Positions 1 to 9,129 of a stretch of 64,000 bases of DNA are shown piece after piece. Both the position numbers and the translations under genes were made by a program. How positions within the stretch are numbered: the stretch's first letter is position 1; each line of letters begins with the position of its first letter. Where the stretch lies: NCBI RefSeq assembly GCF_000473165.1, contig NZ_KI421504.1:3076094-3140093 (forward strand), read 5' to 3'. Source of the DNA: Leisingera aquimarina DSM 24565 (GTDB lineage: Bacteria > Pseudomonadota > Alphaproteobacteria > Rhodobacterales > Rhodobacteraceae). The notes under the pieces were generated by a model. That model saw only the letters and a list, made by a program, of their open reading frames with translations. It did no database searches and was not told where the DNA came from.

Positions 1-173
1 CACTCAATGCGAAAATCCGGATGGGCGCCGTGGTCCTGAGGAAAAGACAGCTTGCGGCCGAGCTCTGGCACCGCAAACCCTTCGGCCTCAGTACCCAGAC
101 CGGCATAACCCTGCGGCAGGGCTGCGGTGGCCCAGCCTGCGAGGAGGAACGGGAATATGGATCTAACGTTCAT
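1..173 (-). CDS. Lipocalin-like AttH/CrtC-fold protein, N-terminal fragment
   Basis: This gene runs off the left edge of the window and only about 57 residues are visible. The start is the ATG complementary to 171-173, overlapping the last codons of the upstream permease by 11 bp. A short hydrophobic N-terminus (IFPFLLAGWATAAL) looks like a secretion or lipoprotein-type signal. It is followed by the motif FPQDHGAHPDFRIE, which is typical of AttH/CrtC-type lipocalin-fold proteins (carotenoid 1,2-hydratase superfamily). In proteobacteria such proteins often follow an FtsX-type permease and a LolD-like ATPase, as here, and are thought to act on or carry a lipophilic substrate in the periplasm. 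The fragment cannot show catalytic residues, so no substrate is proposed. Confidence 0.7.
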   Translation of the reverse strand, partial: MNVRSIFPFLLAGWATAALPQGYAGLGTEAEGFAVPELGRKLSFPQDHGAHPDFRIE

Positions 174-2580
174 TGGCAAACACCTTGAGCAGTTCCGCAG
201 GATCCAGGCGGCTGAGACGGCGGGCGGGCAGGGCAGCCGCCACCACCGCTGCCAGCAAGGCCAGCAGAATAAGCCGCAGCCAGTCCTCTGGAAACAGATG
301 CATCGGCAGCTTCCAGCCAAACGCCTCAACATTGATGACGGCCAGCAGCGCCCAGGCCAAAACAAGCCCCAGCGGCAAGGCCAGAACCGCGGTGATCGCG
401 GCCAGAAGAAGGCTGCGCAGGATTTCGGCACCGGCCAGCTGGCGGCGGCTGAGACCCATCGCCCAAACCGGGGCAAGCTGCGGCAAACGCTGGCTCCATA
501 GGGTAAGAAGGCTGGTAAGCATGGCAAACCCGGCCACTCCCAGCGTCAGCAGATTCAGCGCGGAGGTTATGGTAAAGGTCCGCTCAAAGACGCCCAGAGA
601 GCGGGCTTTGATGCCCACCTGGTCGACGATGTTTTCTCGTGGTATTTCAAACGCTTCACGAATGTAGGTTGCCAATTCTGGAACATCTTCTGCAGGCAGT
701 CTCAGCCCGAACTGCCGGTTGGGAATATCCGGTGCGCGGGCTAGCAATGCGGCGAGAGAGGTGATCACTTGGCCATTCGGATTACCATAGTCGGAATAAA
801 TCCCGGCAATTGTCAGCTCCCAATCCGGAGCCAATGCCAAAGTACGCCCGGGCTTAAGGTCATGACGGCGGGCAAATTGTTCATTGACCAGCAGGGCCTC
901 TCCTGCGGCGACACGGTCCCAGACGTTCGGCAGCGCCTCCAGCAGCGGCCAATTCTGCCGGTAGGTCTCATCATCCGCAACGCCGTATATCCGCAGCGGT
1001 GCCCCCTTGTAGCGGATGTCACTGTGCCGGATCGGCAGCACGGTTATGCCGCGGTCTTCCAGCCATTGGGTTAGCCTCTCTCCCTGTTCATCGCTTGTCG
1101 TGGTCACATAAACTTCAGCCGGCAGGCGTTGATCCAGCCAACCGGTAAAGGTGAGCCTGAAACTGGAAACCATTGTTCCGACGCCAATATTCGTCGCCAA
1201 CGCCAGCAGCAGCGCCATCAGGGCAAGCGACATCCCCGGCAATTGCGCCCGGGTGTCGGCCCAAAGCCATTCGGCAAATGGACGTGTGCACAGCCGCGCC
1301 CCGATCCGCAGACCGGTGGAGATCAGCAGCGGCAGCATCAGTGCAGCCCCCAGCATAAGCCCGGACAGAAAGACAAAACCCGCAATAAGTCCTTGAAAAA
1401 TAAGGATTACCGTAAGGCCTGCAAGCAAACAAACGACACCTGCGATCGCCGCTGCCAGATGCGAATTGCTTGCCTGTTGTCCGCGGGCCTGGGTTGCAGG
1501 TGCAGCCAGCAAGGGCATCCGCCATAAAGCGTAAAGCGCCTGTGCCCCGGCCAGGAACGTGCCGCCGCAGGCCATTGCCAGCCCGGACAATACCCACTCA
1601 AGACGTAGGCTGAGGGCGCCATCCACCGAGGCGCCATAGAGGCCGGACAGCGTGGCCTGAACATCCGGCAGCAGTGCTGCAGCCACCAGATAACCGCCGG
1701 CCAGCCCCGCAATACCGGAAATCAGCGCAACAACCGCAAGTTCCGCTGCGAACAGGGCAACCAGAGCCCGCATCGGAACACCCAGACCGCGCAATGTCCG
1801 GATCATGCTGCGGCGCTGCTCCAGGCTGAGGCCGATGGTCCCTTGAACAATGAACAGCCCAACAGCAAAGGACAACAAACCAAAGGCTGTCAGGTTGAGG
1901 TGGAAACTGTCGGTAAGCCGCGCCGTATCTGCCGCAGCATTCCGGGCAGGAATGCGGGTCAGGCCAGGGGCAAGTTGCTCCAGCGGTGTCAGGCCGGGAA
2001 TTTGATCCGGCAGAATGATCAGGTAGCTGAGACTGTCCGGCTGGCGCAGCAGCCGGCTGGCCAAACTAATGTCGGCGATCAGCACACCGCGCGGCAACCT
2101 GTCCGTTTGGGTGACCGGGTGCTCACTCTGCGCAGCGGAAAGCATCTGCGCAGTTTCAGGGTGGGCAAAAAACCGGCCCGGCGGCAGCAGCGCATCCAAT
2201 GCAGGTGCGCTGTCCTGCTCTGCCGCTTCAGCCAGGGCCGGGACCAACGGATGGCTCAGCAGATCAATACCCATGATATCAAAGCTTTGCCGCTTGAATC
2301 TGACAGTTCCTTCCAGAACAGGCGTCAGCTGCCAGCCCGACCGGCGTAGGCTTGCGTATTGCCGCAGCGGGATTGAGCCGTCTTCCGGCGCCAGCCGGTC
2401 CGCAACTGTTGTGCCAAGCTGCTCCGCGGCGCGGGCGTAGCTGGCGCGGGCCTCGCCGTTGATCGCCTGAACTGCGGACCATAACCCCGTTGCAAGGGCC
2501 AGCCCGGCCATGAGCGTCACCAATTGCAAGGGATGCCGGCGCCAGTGCGACAGGATGGCACTCAGCGCGGTGCGGATCAT
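163..2580 (-). CDS. ABC transporter permease, FtsX/MacB type
   Basis: An 805-residue inner-membrane permease. An N-terminal transmembrane segment (residues about 15-40) is followed by a large extracytoplasmic domain, a membrane bundle around 225-450, a second soluble domain, and a C-terminal bundle of about three helices around 670-800. This duplicated FtsX-like layout is seen in LolCE/YbbP-like exporters. The start codon overlaps the stop codon of the upstream ATPase gene (ATGA at 2577-2580), so the two are translationally coupled. A lipocalin-like gene follows with an 11-bp overlap. Together they look like a lipid or lipophilic-compound export system. The substrate cannot be read from the sequence. 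Confidence 0.85.
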   Translation of the reverse strand: MIRTALSAILSHWRRHPLQLVTLMAGLALATGLWSAVQAINGEARASYARAAEQLGTTVADRLAPEDGSIPLRQYASLRRSGWQLTPVLEGTVRFKRQSFDIMGIDLLSHPLVPALAEAAEQDSAPALDALLPPGRFFAHPETAQMLSAAQSEHPVTQTDRLPRGVLIADISLASRLLRQPDSLSYLIILPDQIPGLTPLEQLAPGLTRIPARNAAADTARLTDSFHLNLTAFGLLSFAVGLFIVQGTIGLSLEQRRSMIRTLRGLGVPMRALVALFAAELAVVALISGIAGLAGGYLVAAALLPDVQATLSGLYGASVDGALSLRLEWVLSGLAMACGGTFLAGAQALYALWRMPLLAAPATQARGQQASNSHLAAAIAGVVCLLAGLTVILIFQGLIAGFVFLSGLMLGAALMLPLLISTGLRIGARLCTRPFAEWLWADTRAQLPGMSLALMALLLALATNIGVGTMVSSFRLTFTGWLDQRLPAEVYVTTTSDEQGERLTQWLEDRGITVLPIRHSDIRYKGAPLRIYGVADDETYRQNWPLLEALPNVWDRVAAGEALLVNEQFARRHDLKPGRTLALAPDWELTIAGIYSDYGNPNGQVITSLAALLARAPDIPNRQFGLRLPAEDVPELATYIREAFEIPRENIVDQVGIKARSLGVFERTFTITSALNLLTLGVAGFAMLTSLLTLWSQRLPQLAPVWAMGLSRRQLAGAEILRSLLLAAITAVLALPLGLVLAWALLAVINVEAFGWKLPMHLFPEDWLRLILLALLAAVVAAALPARRLSRLDPAELLKVFANER

Positions 2581-3233
2581 GCGGTTTGGCCAAGCTGCAA
2601 ATGCAGGCGCTGGTCCAGCATCCTGGCAATGGCGTCGGAATGCGTGACCAGAAACAGGGCCGCGCCGCTTTCCCGCACCAGCTCCAGCATCAGGTCCATC
2701 ACCGCTGCACTGGCGGTCTCATCCAGATTACCGGTCGGCTCATCCGCCAGCAGCAATTTTGGGCGCAAGGCCAGGGCACGGCCAATGGCAACCCGCTGTT
2801 GCTGCCCGCCAGAGAGCTGCTCTGGATAGCGATCAAGCAAGCCGGTCAGGCCAAGACGGTCCGCCAGCGCTTGCCCCCAGTCCGCGTCCCACCGGTTGCC
2901 CAACCGCGCATGCAACGAGATATTTTGCCAAATGCTGAGTGACGGGATTAGATTAAACTGCTGGAAAACGAGAGAAACATCTTTTCGCCGCAACGCCGCG
3001 CGCTGCCGGTCTCTGAGGTTTGAAAGCGGGGTGCCCGCAATTTCAATTTCGCCACTGTCAAAACGGTCCAATGCCCCGGCCAAATGCAGCAATGTGCTTT
3101 TTCCGGAGCCGCTGTCACCCGTCAGCGCCAGGCTGCTGCCAGCCGGCAAATCCAAAGACACCCCGCGCAAGACAGCGGTTTCCAGCGTCTGTCCCGGATA
3201 GGTTTTGGTAACATTGCGGATCTTCAAAACCAT
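2577..3233 (-). CDS. ABC transporter ATP-binding protein, LolD/MacB family
   Basis: A 218-residue ATPase subunit for the adjacent FtsX-type permease. Walker A GDSGSGKST lies at residues 39-47, the ABC signature LSGGQQQR at about 140-147, Walker B LLLADEP at about 160-166 followed by TGNLD, and a switch histidine in VTHSD near 200. I chose the ATG at 3233 because a GGAGG-type ribosome site lies just upstream; an in-frame extension to 3389 adds 52 residues with no homology to the family. It is the first gene of a three-gene minus-strand operon. The size and motifs fit the short exporter-type ATPases that pair with MacB/LolCE-like permeases. Confidence 0.88.
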   Translation of the reverse strand: MVLKIRNVTKTYPGQTLETAVLRGVSLDLPAGSSLALTGDSGSGKSTLLHLAGALDRFDSGEIEIAGTPLSNLRDRQRAALRRKDVSLVFQQFNLIPSLSIWQNISLHARLGNRWDADWGQALADRLGLTGLLDRYPEQLSGGQQQRVAIGRALALRPKLLLADEPTGNLDETASAAVMDLMLELVRESGAALFLVTHSDAIARMLDQRLHLQLGQTA

Positions 3234-3418
3234 TCCGCGGCACCCTCCTGCGCTTTGGTCTTCAATGCCTGCAACGGCACTCAATACCTCTGCCAGGAAG
3301 ATGTCCAGTGCGGCACAAAGGCTGGCCCATCGGGCATTCTTATGGTTAAGCGTTGCGGAATACATTTCTAAGGTGCCGAGAAGCCCCAAAACAGCTTCAC
3401 ACCGACGGGAGAGCCAAT

Positions 3419-3868
3419 ATGACGCTATGGAACCAGTTGCTGTGGGGCTCAGTCTATCTGAGTGTCTGTCTGATCCTCGAAATCTCTGTTTTGGTTTTGT
3501 GTTCCGCCGTGTTGAACAAGCTGTCGGCGGGCTTTCCCAAACCTTTCAGGCCCTGGCAGATCGGTATTTTGCTGGTGGTGGCGATTTTCATCATTCTGGG
3601 CAGTCATACGGCTCAGGTCTGGATCTGGTCCGCCGCTTTTGTTCTGGTCGGTGCGATCGGCGACTGGAACACATCAGTCTATTTTTCCCTGGCGACTTAT
3701 ACCACGCTTGGCTACGGCGATGTTGTTCTGGGTCCGGCGTTGCGGATATTTGCCGCCTTCGCCGCAGTCACCGGGTTATTCGGCTTTGGGATCAGCACGG
3801 CCTTTCTGGTCAGCGCAATGGGGCGGCTGTTTTCCCTGAACGGAGAAACGCATAGCGCAAAGGATTAA
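3419..3868 (+). CDS. Small two-pore-helix ion channel protein, K+-channel-like
   Basis: A 149-residue membrane protein. Hydrophobic stretches lie at about 8-33, 46-80 and 103-130. A potassium-channel selectivity filter TTLGYGD sits at residues 95-101, in front of the last membrane helix, as in Ion_trans_2 (PF07885) channels. No RCK/TrkA-N regulatory domain is attached, so any gating must be intrinsic or come from a partner. I chose the ATG at 3419, preceded by GGGAG; a longer reading frame begins at 3353. The gene converges on the cardiolipin synthase gene and the two coding ends overlap by 4 bp. The filter supports K+ selectivity by family knowledge; the physiological role is not known. Confidence 0.8.
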   Translation: MTLWNQLLWGSVYLSVCLILEISVLVLCSAVLNKLSAGFPKPFRPWQIGILLVVAIFIILGSHTAQVWIWSAAFVLVGAIGDWNTSVYFSLATYTTLGYGDVVLGPALRIFAAFAAVTGLFGFGISTAFLVSAMGRLFSLNGETHSAKD

Positions 3869-5280
3869 AGCACAGGAGCCAGCAAGCGCACGACGGGAGC
3901 CAGCAAGCGAATGCGCAATGCCTGCCGGTCCAGCGGCTGTATAAGCTCGGTAGATCGTTGGAAATCCCTGGCCAGCATTTCAGAGATTTCGCGCGCGGAC
4001 CGCGGGTCGAAAAACAAGGCCATGGTTTCAAAATTCAGCCGGAATGACCGGTAGTCGAGGTTCGCCGTACCTACACCCGATATCCTGTCATCGATAACAA
4101 AACACTTCTGATGCATGAAGCCGCCGCGGTAGCGCAGGATACGAACGCCAGCCTCCCGCAGCTCATCAAAAAATGCAAAGCCCGCTAGCCACGGCAGGTG
4201 GTGATCAATGGAATCCGGCAGAAGGATCCGGACATCCAGCCCGCGCAACGCGGCATGTTTCAAGGCAGCAAGCACCTCCTGATCCGGGACCAGATACGGG
4301 GAGGCCAGCCAAACTTTTTCCTGTGCCGCGGTTATTGCCGAGAAATACAGCATGGATCCGTTGCCAATGGTATCGCCGGGCCCTGTCGAGACGATCAGGG
4401 CGGGCCGGTTTTGCGGTGACCGTTCAGCGTCCCAATTCAACAGGTCCAGGACCGGCTCTTGCGTGCGCCAGTGCCAATCCTCAGCAAAGGAGAGCTGCAG
4501 CTGCTGAACAACCGGGCCGGAGAGGCGTACATGCGTATCCCGCCATGGCCCCATAACAGGGTCCAGCCCCATGTATTCTTCGCCGGCATTCAAACCGCCG
4601 GTAAAGCCTGTCCGGCCGTCCACAATGACGGTTTTACGGTGGTTGCGGAAATTGATGCGAAGCCGGTGCCAAGGACGCCGTTGCACCGCCGGATCAATCA
4701 TGTTGACACCTGCCTCCTCCAGCGCGCGGGTAAAGCTGCCGGGCAGATTCCGGCTGCCGATGCTGTCTGCCATGAACCAAACCGTTACGCCGCGTTCTGC
4801 GGCTTCTATCAGCTTTCTCTGAAGCTGCCTTCCCACTGTGTCCGCGCGCAGAATGTAGTATTGAACAAGAATATATTCCTGCGCTTTATCAATCTCTTCG
4901 AAGATGGCGCTAAAGGTATTTTCGCCGTCGATCAACAATTCCAATCCGTTCCCGCGGCAGACGGTCAATCCGGCAATTGTTTCAAAAGGCGCGGTGTTTA
5001 CCGGCAGTTTCTGTGCATCTTCGGACTGGGCGCTGGTATAGTTCCGCATGGCAGCAACAGCCTGTTCCGCGGCGCGGCGTGCCTTCCAGTATCCTTTGAA
5101 CCGGTGGTGGCCAAAAATCATATAGGCGGGCAGGGCGGCGATCGGGGCAGCCAGCAGGAAGACCGCCCAGCCGATCGCCCCTTGCGGCGTGCGCGCCGTT
5201 CGGGCCGCGCTGAGGGCAGCAAGCCCCGCAGCCGTCCAGGTTGCGGAAATAGCTGCGGTGCTGAGAACAATCCAAAACAT
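3865..5280 (-). CDS. cls: Cardiolipin synthase (phospholipase D superfamily)
   Basis: A 471-residue membrane enzyme. Two N-terminal transmembrane segments (about 3-25 and 36-57, a PLDc_N region ending in MIFGHHRFKGYW) are followed by two PLD domains. The HKD motifs are complete: H214-K216-D221 in HRKTVIVDG and H390-K392-D397 in HQKCFVIDD. Each is followed by the usual Gly/Asn-rich segment (GFTGGLN and GTANLD). The enzyme is expected to condense two phosphatidylglycerol molecules, or PG with another phospholipid, into cardiolipin at the inner membrane. An AGGA site precedes the ATG at 5280. It appears monocistronic and convergent with the channel gene. Length and domain order are normal for ClsA-like enzymes. 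Confidence 0.9.
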   Translation of the reverse strand: MFWIVLSTAAISATWTAAGLAALSAARTARTPQGAIGWAVFLLAAPIAALPAYMIFGHHRFKGYWKARRAAEQAVAAMRNYTSAQSEDAQKLPVNTAPFETIAGLTVCRGNGLELLIDGENTFSAIFEEIDKAQEYILVQYYILRADTVGRQLQRKLIEAAERGVTVWFMADSIGSRNLPGSFTRALEEAGVNMIDPAVQRRPWHRLRINFRNHRKTVIVDGRTGFTGGLNAGEEYMGLDPVMGPWRDTHVRLSGPVVQQLQLSFAEDWHWRTQEPVLDLLNWDAERSPQNRPALIVSTGPGDTIGNGSMLYFSAITAAQEKVWLASPYLVPDQEVLAALKHAALRGLDVRILLPDSIDHHLPWLAGFAFFDELREAGVRILRYRGGFMHQKCFVIDDRISGVGTANLDYRSFRLNFETMALFFDPRSAREISEMLARDFQRSTELIQPLDRQALRIRLLAPVVRLLAPVL

Positions 5281-5425
5281 CTGAAAGTCCTACGAGAGTG
5301 CTTTGCTTTCAAATTAGTACTGAAAGGCGGTGCCTGCTACACCCGGCCGGGCTGCGGCAAGCGGAAATCAGGGCGTTTGATCTTTGCCGCTGGCAATTTC
5401 CTAATGGTTGTGGAACCTTGCGCCT

Positions 5426-6292
5426 ATGCCGATCCTTCCGCCATTACGCTGCTGGCCTGCAGCCTTGCTGGACGCCGCCCGCCGTTTCAACCGGAAAAAC
5501 GGCTGGGTGATGAGCAGCCATATCGCCATGTCGATGATGCTGGCGCTATTTCCGTTTGTTCTGTTTACAGTGGCATTGGCGGGGACAGTCGCCGGTTTGC
5601 TGTCGCAGGACATCGCCATGGAAACCATGACGGAACAAGTGTTCAGCGTTTGGCCGGACACGGTGGCGCGGCCGATCCTGACCGAGCTTAAAGCGGTGCT
5701 GCAGACATCAAATACCCAGCTTGTCACCCTGGGCGGTCTGTTTGCGCTTTATTTTGCATCAAATGGCGTCGATGCCGTCCGCACTGCCATGGTGCAGGCT
5801 TATCATGATACTGATACAAGACCGTTTTGGCGGTCGAGGGCGCTGTGCATCGGGCTGGTCGTTCTGGGCGGGGCAGGTATTCTGGCCGTCACCGTATTTG
5901 AAGTGATACTGCCGCTCTATGTCAGGCACATCGCCCAATTGCTGCCCTTCGACAGTGTTCCAAAAGGCTGGGAGAAGGGCCTGAGGGGCGTTCTGGCGCT
6001 GGCTCTTCCCACCGGCGCGGTGCTGGCGTTTCATGTTCTGCTGCCGGGCCGCGTGCACCGTTTGCGGCGGATCCTGCCGGGCGCAATCCTGACCCTGCTG
6101 CTGTGGCTGGCCTGCGGCAGCGGCTTTGCGTTTTACGTGGGATCTTTTGCGCAATACTCGGCCACATACGCAGGGCTAGCCGGAGCCATGGCGGCAATGA
6201 TCTTCCTCTATCTGAATTCGGCCATCCTGATCTTGGGGGCCGAATTCAATGGTGCGCTGATCGAGATTGCCAACGGGATGGGCCGGTCGTGA
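5426..6292 (+). CDS. YihY/BrkB family inner-membrane protein
   Basis: A protein of about 288 residues with six predicted membrane helices, matching the YihY/virulence factor BrkB family (once mis-named RNase BN). Family hallmarks include the N-terminal SSHIAMSMMLALFPFVLF helix, the ASNGVDAVRTAMVQAY segment and the C-terminal GLAGAMAAMIFLYLNSAILILGAE run (written here only as a description of order). An in-frame TTG at 5408 would add six residues; I prefer the ATG at 5426, though neither has a convincing ribosome site. The family's biochemical role is unsettled. The gene stands alone between the cls gene and a small hypothetical gene. Confidence 0.8.
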   Translation: MPILPPLRCWPAALLDAARRFNRKNGWVMSSHIAMSMMLALFPFVLFTVALAGTVAGLLSQDIAMETMTEQVFSVWPDTVARPILTELKAVLQTSNTQLVTLGGLFALYFASNGVDAVRTAMVQAYHDTDTRPFWRSRALCIGLVVLGGAGILAVTVFEVILPLYVRHIAQLLPFDSVPKGWEKGLRGVLALALPTGAVLAFHVLLPGRVHRLRRILPGAILTLLLWLACGSGFAFYVGSFAQYSATYAGLAGAMAAMIFLYLNSAILILGAEFNGALIEIANGMGRS

Positions 6293-6420
6293 GAGCTGCG
6301 GATTTTCGGCAACTGTTTCCGTTTCTTCAACAATAAGGCAGTCCCGCCCCATTTGAGCCCGCCTTGCGGCCCAATCGCCTTGTAGATCTTCACGAAGAAG
6401 CGAATCCAGAAGGGGCCGTC

Positions 6421-6609
6421 ATGACAAAACTGCAAAACAAACTGCGTCACATGCGGCTGTTTGAACTGATGCGCCAGCGTGAAATGGCCAGCCATGTCAG
6501 CCGCAAGCTGCGGGTGTCCCGGCTGACTGACGGCGAGGGAGATGAGGCCATCCTGCTGCGCGATCTGGCGACCCGGTCGCTGACCGCACCGCACAGCCGC
6601 CGGGTCTGA
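6421..6609 (+). CDS. Small conserved-looking hypothetical protein, 62 aa
   Basis: A short basic, helical protein beginning MTKLQNKLRHMRLFELMRQ and rich in Arg, Leu and Met. It has no signal peptide, Cys pair or membrane segment. The ATG at 6421 follows a purine-rich AGAAGGGG stretch at a proper distance, which favours this start over one 19 codons upstream. It converges with rlmE, leaving 7 bp between the stops. I do not recognise a family. Codon usage (CTG, CGC, GGC) resembles the surrounding genes, which supports real coding. Confidence 0.55.
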   Translation: MTKLQNKLRHMRLFELMRQREMASHVSRKLRVSRLTDGEGDEAILLRDLATRSLTAPHSRRV

Positions 6610-6616
6610 CGGGATC

Positions 6617-7333
6617 TTAGCCCCGGAACCCGGTTGCCACCACAAATTTCTCGGAGCTGTCCGACCGTGAGGAGGGCGGTTTCATGTTTGTTACTTTGGT
6701 GAATTTCTGCTTCAACAGCTTTTGCAGCTCTCCTTCGGCACCGCCGGCCAGAACTTTGGCCACAAAGGTGCCGCCTTCCTCCAGAACGTCAAAGGCAAAA
6801 TAGGCAGCTGTTTCACACAATGAGATGATCCGCATGTGATCTGTCTGCTTATGGCCGGAACTTGCCGCCGCCATATCGGACATCACCACGTCAGCCTTGC
6901 CGCCAAGCCATTCCTTGACCTTATCGTCAGCCCCGTCGTCCATGAAGTCCAGCTGATGGAACTCGGCACCGGCCAGCGCTTCAACTTCCTGCAGGTCCAC
7001 GCCGATAATGCGGCCAACCGCCTTGCCCTGTTTCTCGCCCAGAGCATTGATGCGTTTTACCGCCACCTGCGCCCAGCCGCCGGGCGCACAGCCCAGATCG
7101 ACGATCCGGGCACCGGGTACCAGAAAGCGGTACTTGTCGTCCAGTTCCATGATCTTATAGGCCGCGCGCCCGCGATAGCCTTCGGCCTGGGCCCGTTTGA
7201 CATAAGGGTCATTCAGCTGCCGCTGCAGCCAAAGAGTCGAGCTGAGCTTGCGTCCTCGTGCGGATTTCACCTTGACCTTCAGATCGCGCTGACCGCGTCC
7301 GGATGTGTTCTTACCTGTCGGCGTCTTTGCCAT
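6617..7333 (-). CDS. rlmE: 23S rRNA (uridine2552-2'-O)-methyltransferase RlmE
   Basis: A 238-residue FtsJ/RrmJ-type methyltransferase that methylates U2552 in the A-loop of 23S rRNA during 50S maturation. The SAM-binding motif I reads [10 protein letters not shown], and the catalytic K-D-K-E framework is recognisable: Lys in [11 protein letters not shown], Asp in [12 protein letters not shown], Lys in FVAKVLAGG and Glu near [10 protein letters not shown]. An N-terminal basic extension of about 30 residues ([11 protein letters not shown]) is usual in alphaproteobacteria. Three close in-frame ATGs exist (7351, 7336, 7333); I use the one giving MAKTPTGKN. The next upstream gene on the same strand is the Ppx/GppA phosphatase. 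Confidence 0.92.
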   Translation of the reverse strand: MAKTPTGKNTSGRGQRDLKVKVKSARGRKLSSTLWLQRQLNDPYVKRAQAEGYRGRAAYKIMELDDKYRFLVPGARIVDLGCAPGGWAQVAVKRINALGEKQGKAVGRIIGVDLQEVEALAGAEFHQLDFMDDGADDKVKEWLGGKADVVMSDMAAASSGHKQTDHMRIISLCETAAYFAFDVLEEGGTFVAKVLAGGAEGELQKLLKQKFTKVTNMKPPSSRSDSSEKFVVATGFRG

Positions 7334-7410
7334 CATCGTCACCATTTGCATCGGGGTGCGGAATTTTTCAAAAACTCCGGCCCGGAAAAATCCAATTTTT
7401 CCGGCCCCGC

Positions 7411-8523
7411 CTAGTAGGGGCCGTCCTCCAGAACGCCATCCGCGCTCATCTGTGCATAAAGCAGCCCCTCGCGCAGGCCGCGGTCCGCAACCGACAGCCG
7501 GTCGGTCGGCCAGCAGCGCAGCAATGCCTGCAGGATTGCAGACCCGGACATGATCAGCGCCTGGCGGTCCTCGCCGATGCGGGGATCGCGGCGGCGGCCC
7601 AGAGGTCCGAGTTCTAGATAACCCCGGATCACCTTGTCAATCTGATCGCTGGTCATCCGCAGCCCGTCCACCTTGGTCCGGTCATATCGTTTCAACCCCA
7701 AATGCGACGCCGCAACGGTTGTGACAGTGCCCGAGGTGCCAACGATCTGAAAACCGGCCCGGGTCTGCTCGTCCTTATAGGGCGCAAAATCAGCCAGGTT
7801 TTCCTCAAAGAACCAGCTCATCAGCGCAAAGCGGGCGGCGTCATCTTCCACATCGTTGAACTGGTCCCGCAATGTGGCAACCCCAAGGGGCACCGAAATC
7901 CAATCCACCACCTTGGCCGCGGGAAACGGGCTTTCGGTGGAATGGAACCCGTTATGCAGCCGCATGATAGCAGCGGGGCGGTCGCGCCGCGGCACCGAAG
8001 AGATGTCGATCCACACCAGTTCGGTCGAGCCGCCGCCGATATCGACCACCAGCAGCTGATCCGTTTTGGTAGAGACCAGCGGTGCGCAGGAAATCACCGC
8101 CAGCCGCGCCTCTTCTTCCGGCTGGATGATTTCAAGTGTCAGGCCGGTTTCCCGTTTCACCTGGCGGATGAAATCGCGGGCATTCTTTGCCCGGCGGCAG
8201 GCCTCGGTTGCCACCAGCCGCATCCGCCTGACCCTGTTCCGCTTAAGCTTTTGCTGGCAGATCCGCAGCGCCTGAATGGTGCGCGCCATCGAGGACCGCG
8301 ACAACCGTCCGGTCCGCTCCAGCCCGGCGCCGAGCTGCACCGACTTGGAGAAACTGTCAACCACATGGATGCCGCTGCCCTTGGGCTGGGCGATCAGCAT
8401 GCGGCAGCTATTTGTTCCCAAATCCAGCGCTGCATAAAGCGCATCAGGATCGGGACGGGCCGGTGCAGGGGTTTCGACCGCTTTGGGAAACGCACCCGCA
8501 CCTTTCGAGCGCCTGGGCGCCAT
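7411..8523 (-). CDS. Ppx/GppA family phosphatase
   Basis: A 370-residue ASKHA-fold protein of the exopolyphosphatase/guanosine pentaphosphatase family. The phosphate-1 loop is visible as [10 protein letters not shown] (about 34-43) and the second glycine loop as [13 protein letters not shown] (about 150-162). The C-terminal part has the [11 protein letters not shown] ending of this family. It is single-domain and lacks the extra C-terminal domains of E. coli Ppx, so specificity for polyphosphate versus pppGpp cannot be assigned. The first 30 residues are a low-complexity basic/Pro-Ala tail. It lies 77 bp upstream of rlmE, probably cotranscribed with it, an arrangement I believe is common in Rhodobacterales. 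Confidence 0.88.
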   Translation of the reverse strand: MAPRRSKGAGAFPKAVETPAPARPDPDALYAALDLGTNSCRMLIAQPKGSGIHVVDSFSKSVQLGAGLERTGRLSRSSMARTIQALRICQQKLKRNRVRRMRLVATEACRRAKNARDFIRQVKRETGLTLEIIQPEEEARLAVISCAPLVSTKTDQLLVVDIGGGSTELVWIDISSVPRRDRPAAIMRLHNGFHSTESPFPAAKVVDWISVPLGVATLRDQFNDVEDDAARFALMSWFFEENLADFAPYKDEQTRAGFQIVGTSGTVTTVAASHLGLKRYDRTKVDGLRMTSDQIDKVIRGYLELGPLGRRRDPRIGEDRQALIMSGSAILQALLRCWPTDRLSVADRGLREGLLYAQMSADGVLEDGPY

Positions 8524-8806
8524 GATTCACGCCCTCCGATTATCGTGTTAACAATGACAATAGGTGCGCCCGGCCGGTGGCGCAAGCGCCTGCAAGCAGA
8601 AGCGAAGCAAATTCCGCTGCTTCGAGGAAATCTCATAATCCACATGAAAATTTTGGCAGGAACCCCCTGTGGCATTCGAAAGTGCACAAAGCTAGTGTCC
8701 CGGCAGCAAAACGTCGCTCTATCCCATCGTGTTGTCGAAAATCGACCAACGTGCGGGCGGCCGCCGCTCTAGAACGTGGTCTATCCAGGCTAGGAGGAAA
8801 TTAGGC

Positions 8807-9103
8807 ATGCCCGACGTTACGATCGTATACTGGCGCGATATCCCTGCGCAGGTCATCGTTGGCAAAGGCCGCCGCGGCGCCAAACGGCAGCTCGAAGAAC
8901 GGTTCGAGCAGGCCATCGACCGCGCGGCCATGAAGGTGAACGCCAAGGACGCGGACGCCTATCTTGCCGAGTGGCGCAAGGCCGCGCCTTATGCCGCCGA
9001 AGGCGAAGCGGCCGATGTTGCCGAAGCCGAGGCAACCCGCCTGGAAACAGAATACGATCAGGACCGCTTGAAGACCCTGATTGCAAATGACGGATGGGCG
9101 TGA
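8807..9103 (+). CDS. PF13769-type 'virulence factor' small protein, one-carbon operon
   Basis: A 98-residue acidic, Ala/Glu-rich protein starting MPDVTIVYWRDIPAQVIVGK. It matches my memory of the small family labelled 'Virulence factor' (PF13769) that is widespread in Rhodobacteraceae. That label says nothing of function here. The ATG at 8807 has a strong TAGGAGG site at 8791-8797. The gene is 26 bp ahead of metF, in the same orientation and followed by a corrinoid methyltransferase, so a role linked to methyl-tetrahydrofolate or cobalamin chemistry is plausible by context only. No signal peptide or membrane segment is seen. Confidence 0.75.
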   Translation: MPDVTIVYWRDIPAQVIVGKGRRGAKRQLEERFEQAIDRAAMKVNAKDADAYLAEWRKAAPYAAEGEAADVAEAEATRLETEYDQDRLKTLIANDGWA

Positions 9104-9129
9104 GCCTGACACCACTATGGGAGGCCGTG

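Noticed and set aside
4459-5691. Plus-strand frame of 410 codons across cls and the YihY gene start
   Set aside because: Antisense to the HKD-containing Cls protein for most of its length; no protein features.
8754-8775. GGCGGCCGCCGCTCTAGAA resembles a NotI-XbaI cloning linker
   Set aside because: It is flanked by a normal ribosome site and a conserved chromosomal operon; the match is short and expected by chance in GC-rich DNA.
8524-8806. SAM-II or SAH riboswitch ahead of the metF operon
   Set aside because: Only a short GGCG-CAAG-CGCC hairpin (8579-8590) was found; the pseudoknot pattern of known SAM/SAH riboswitches is not recognisable.
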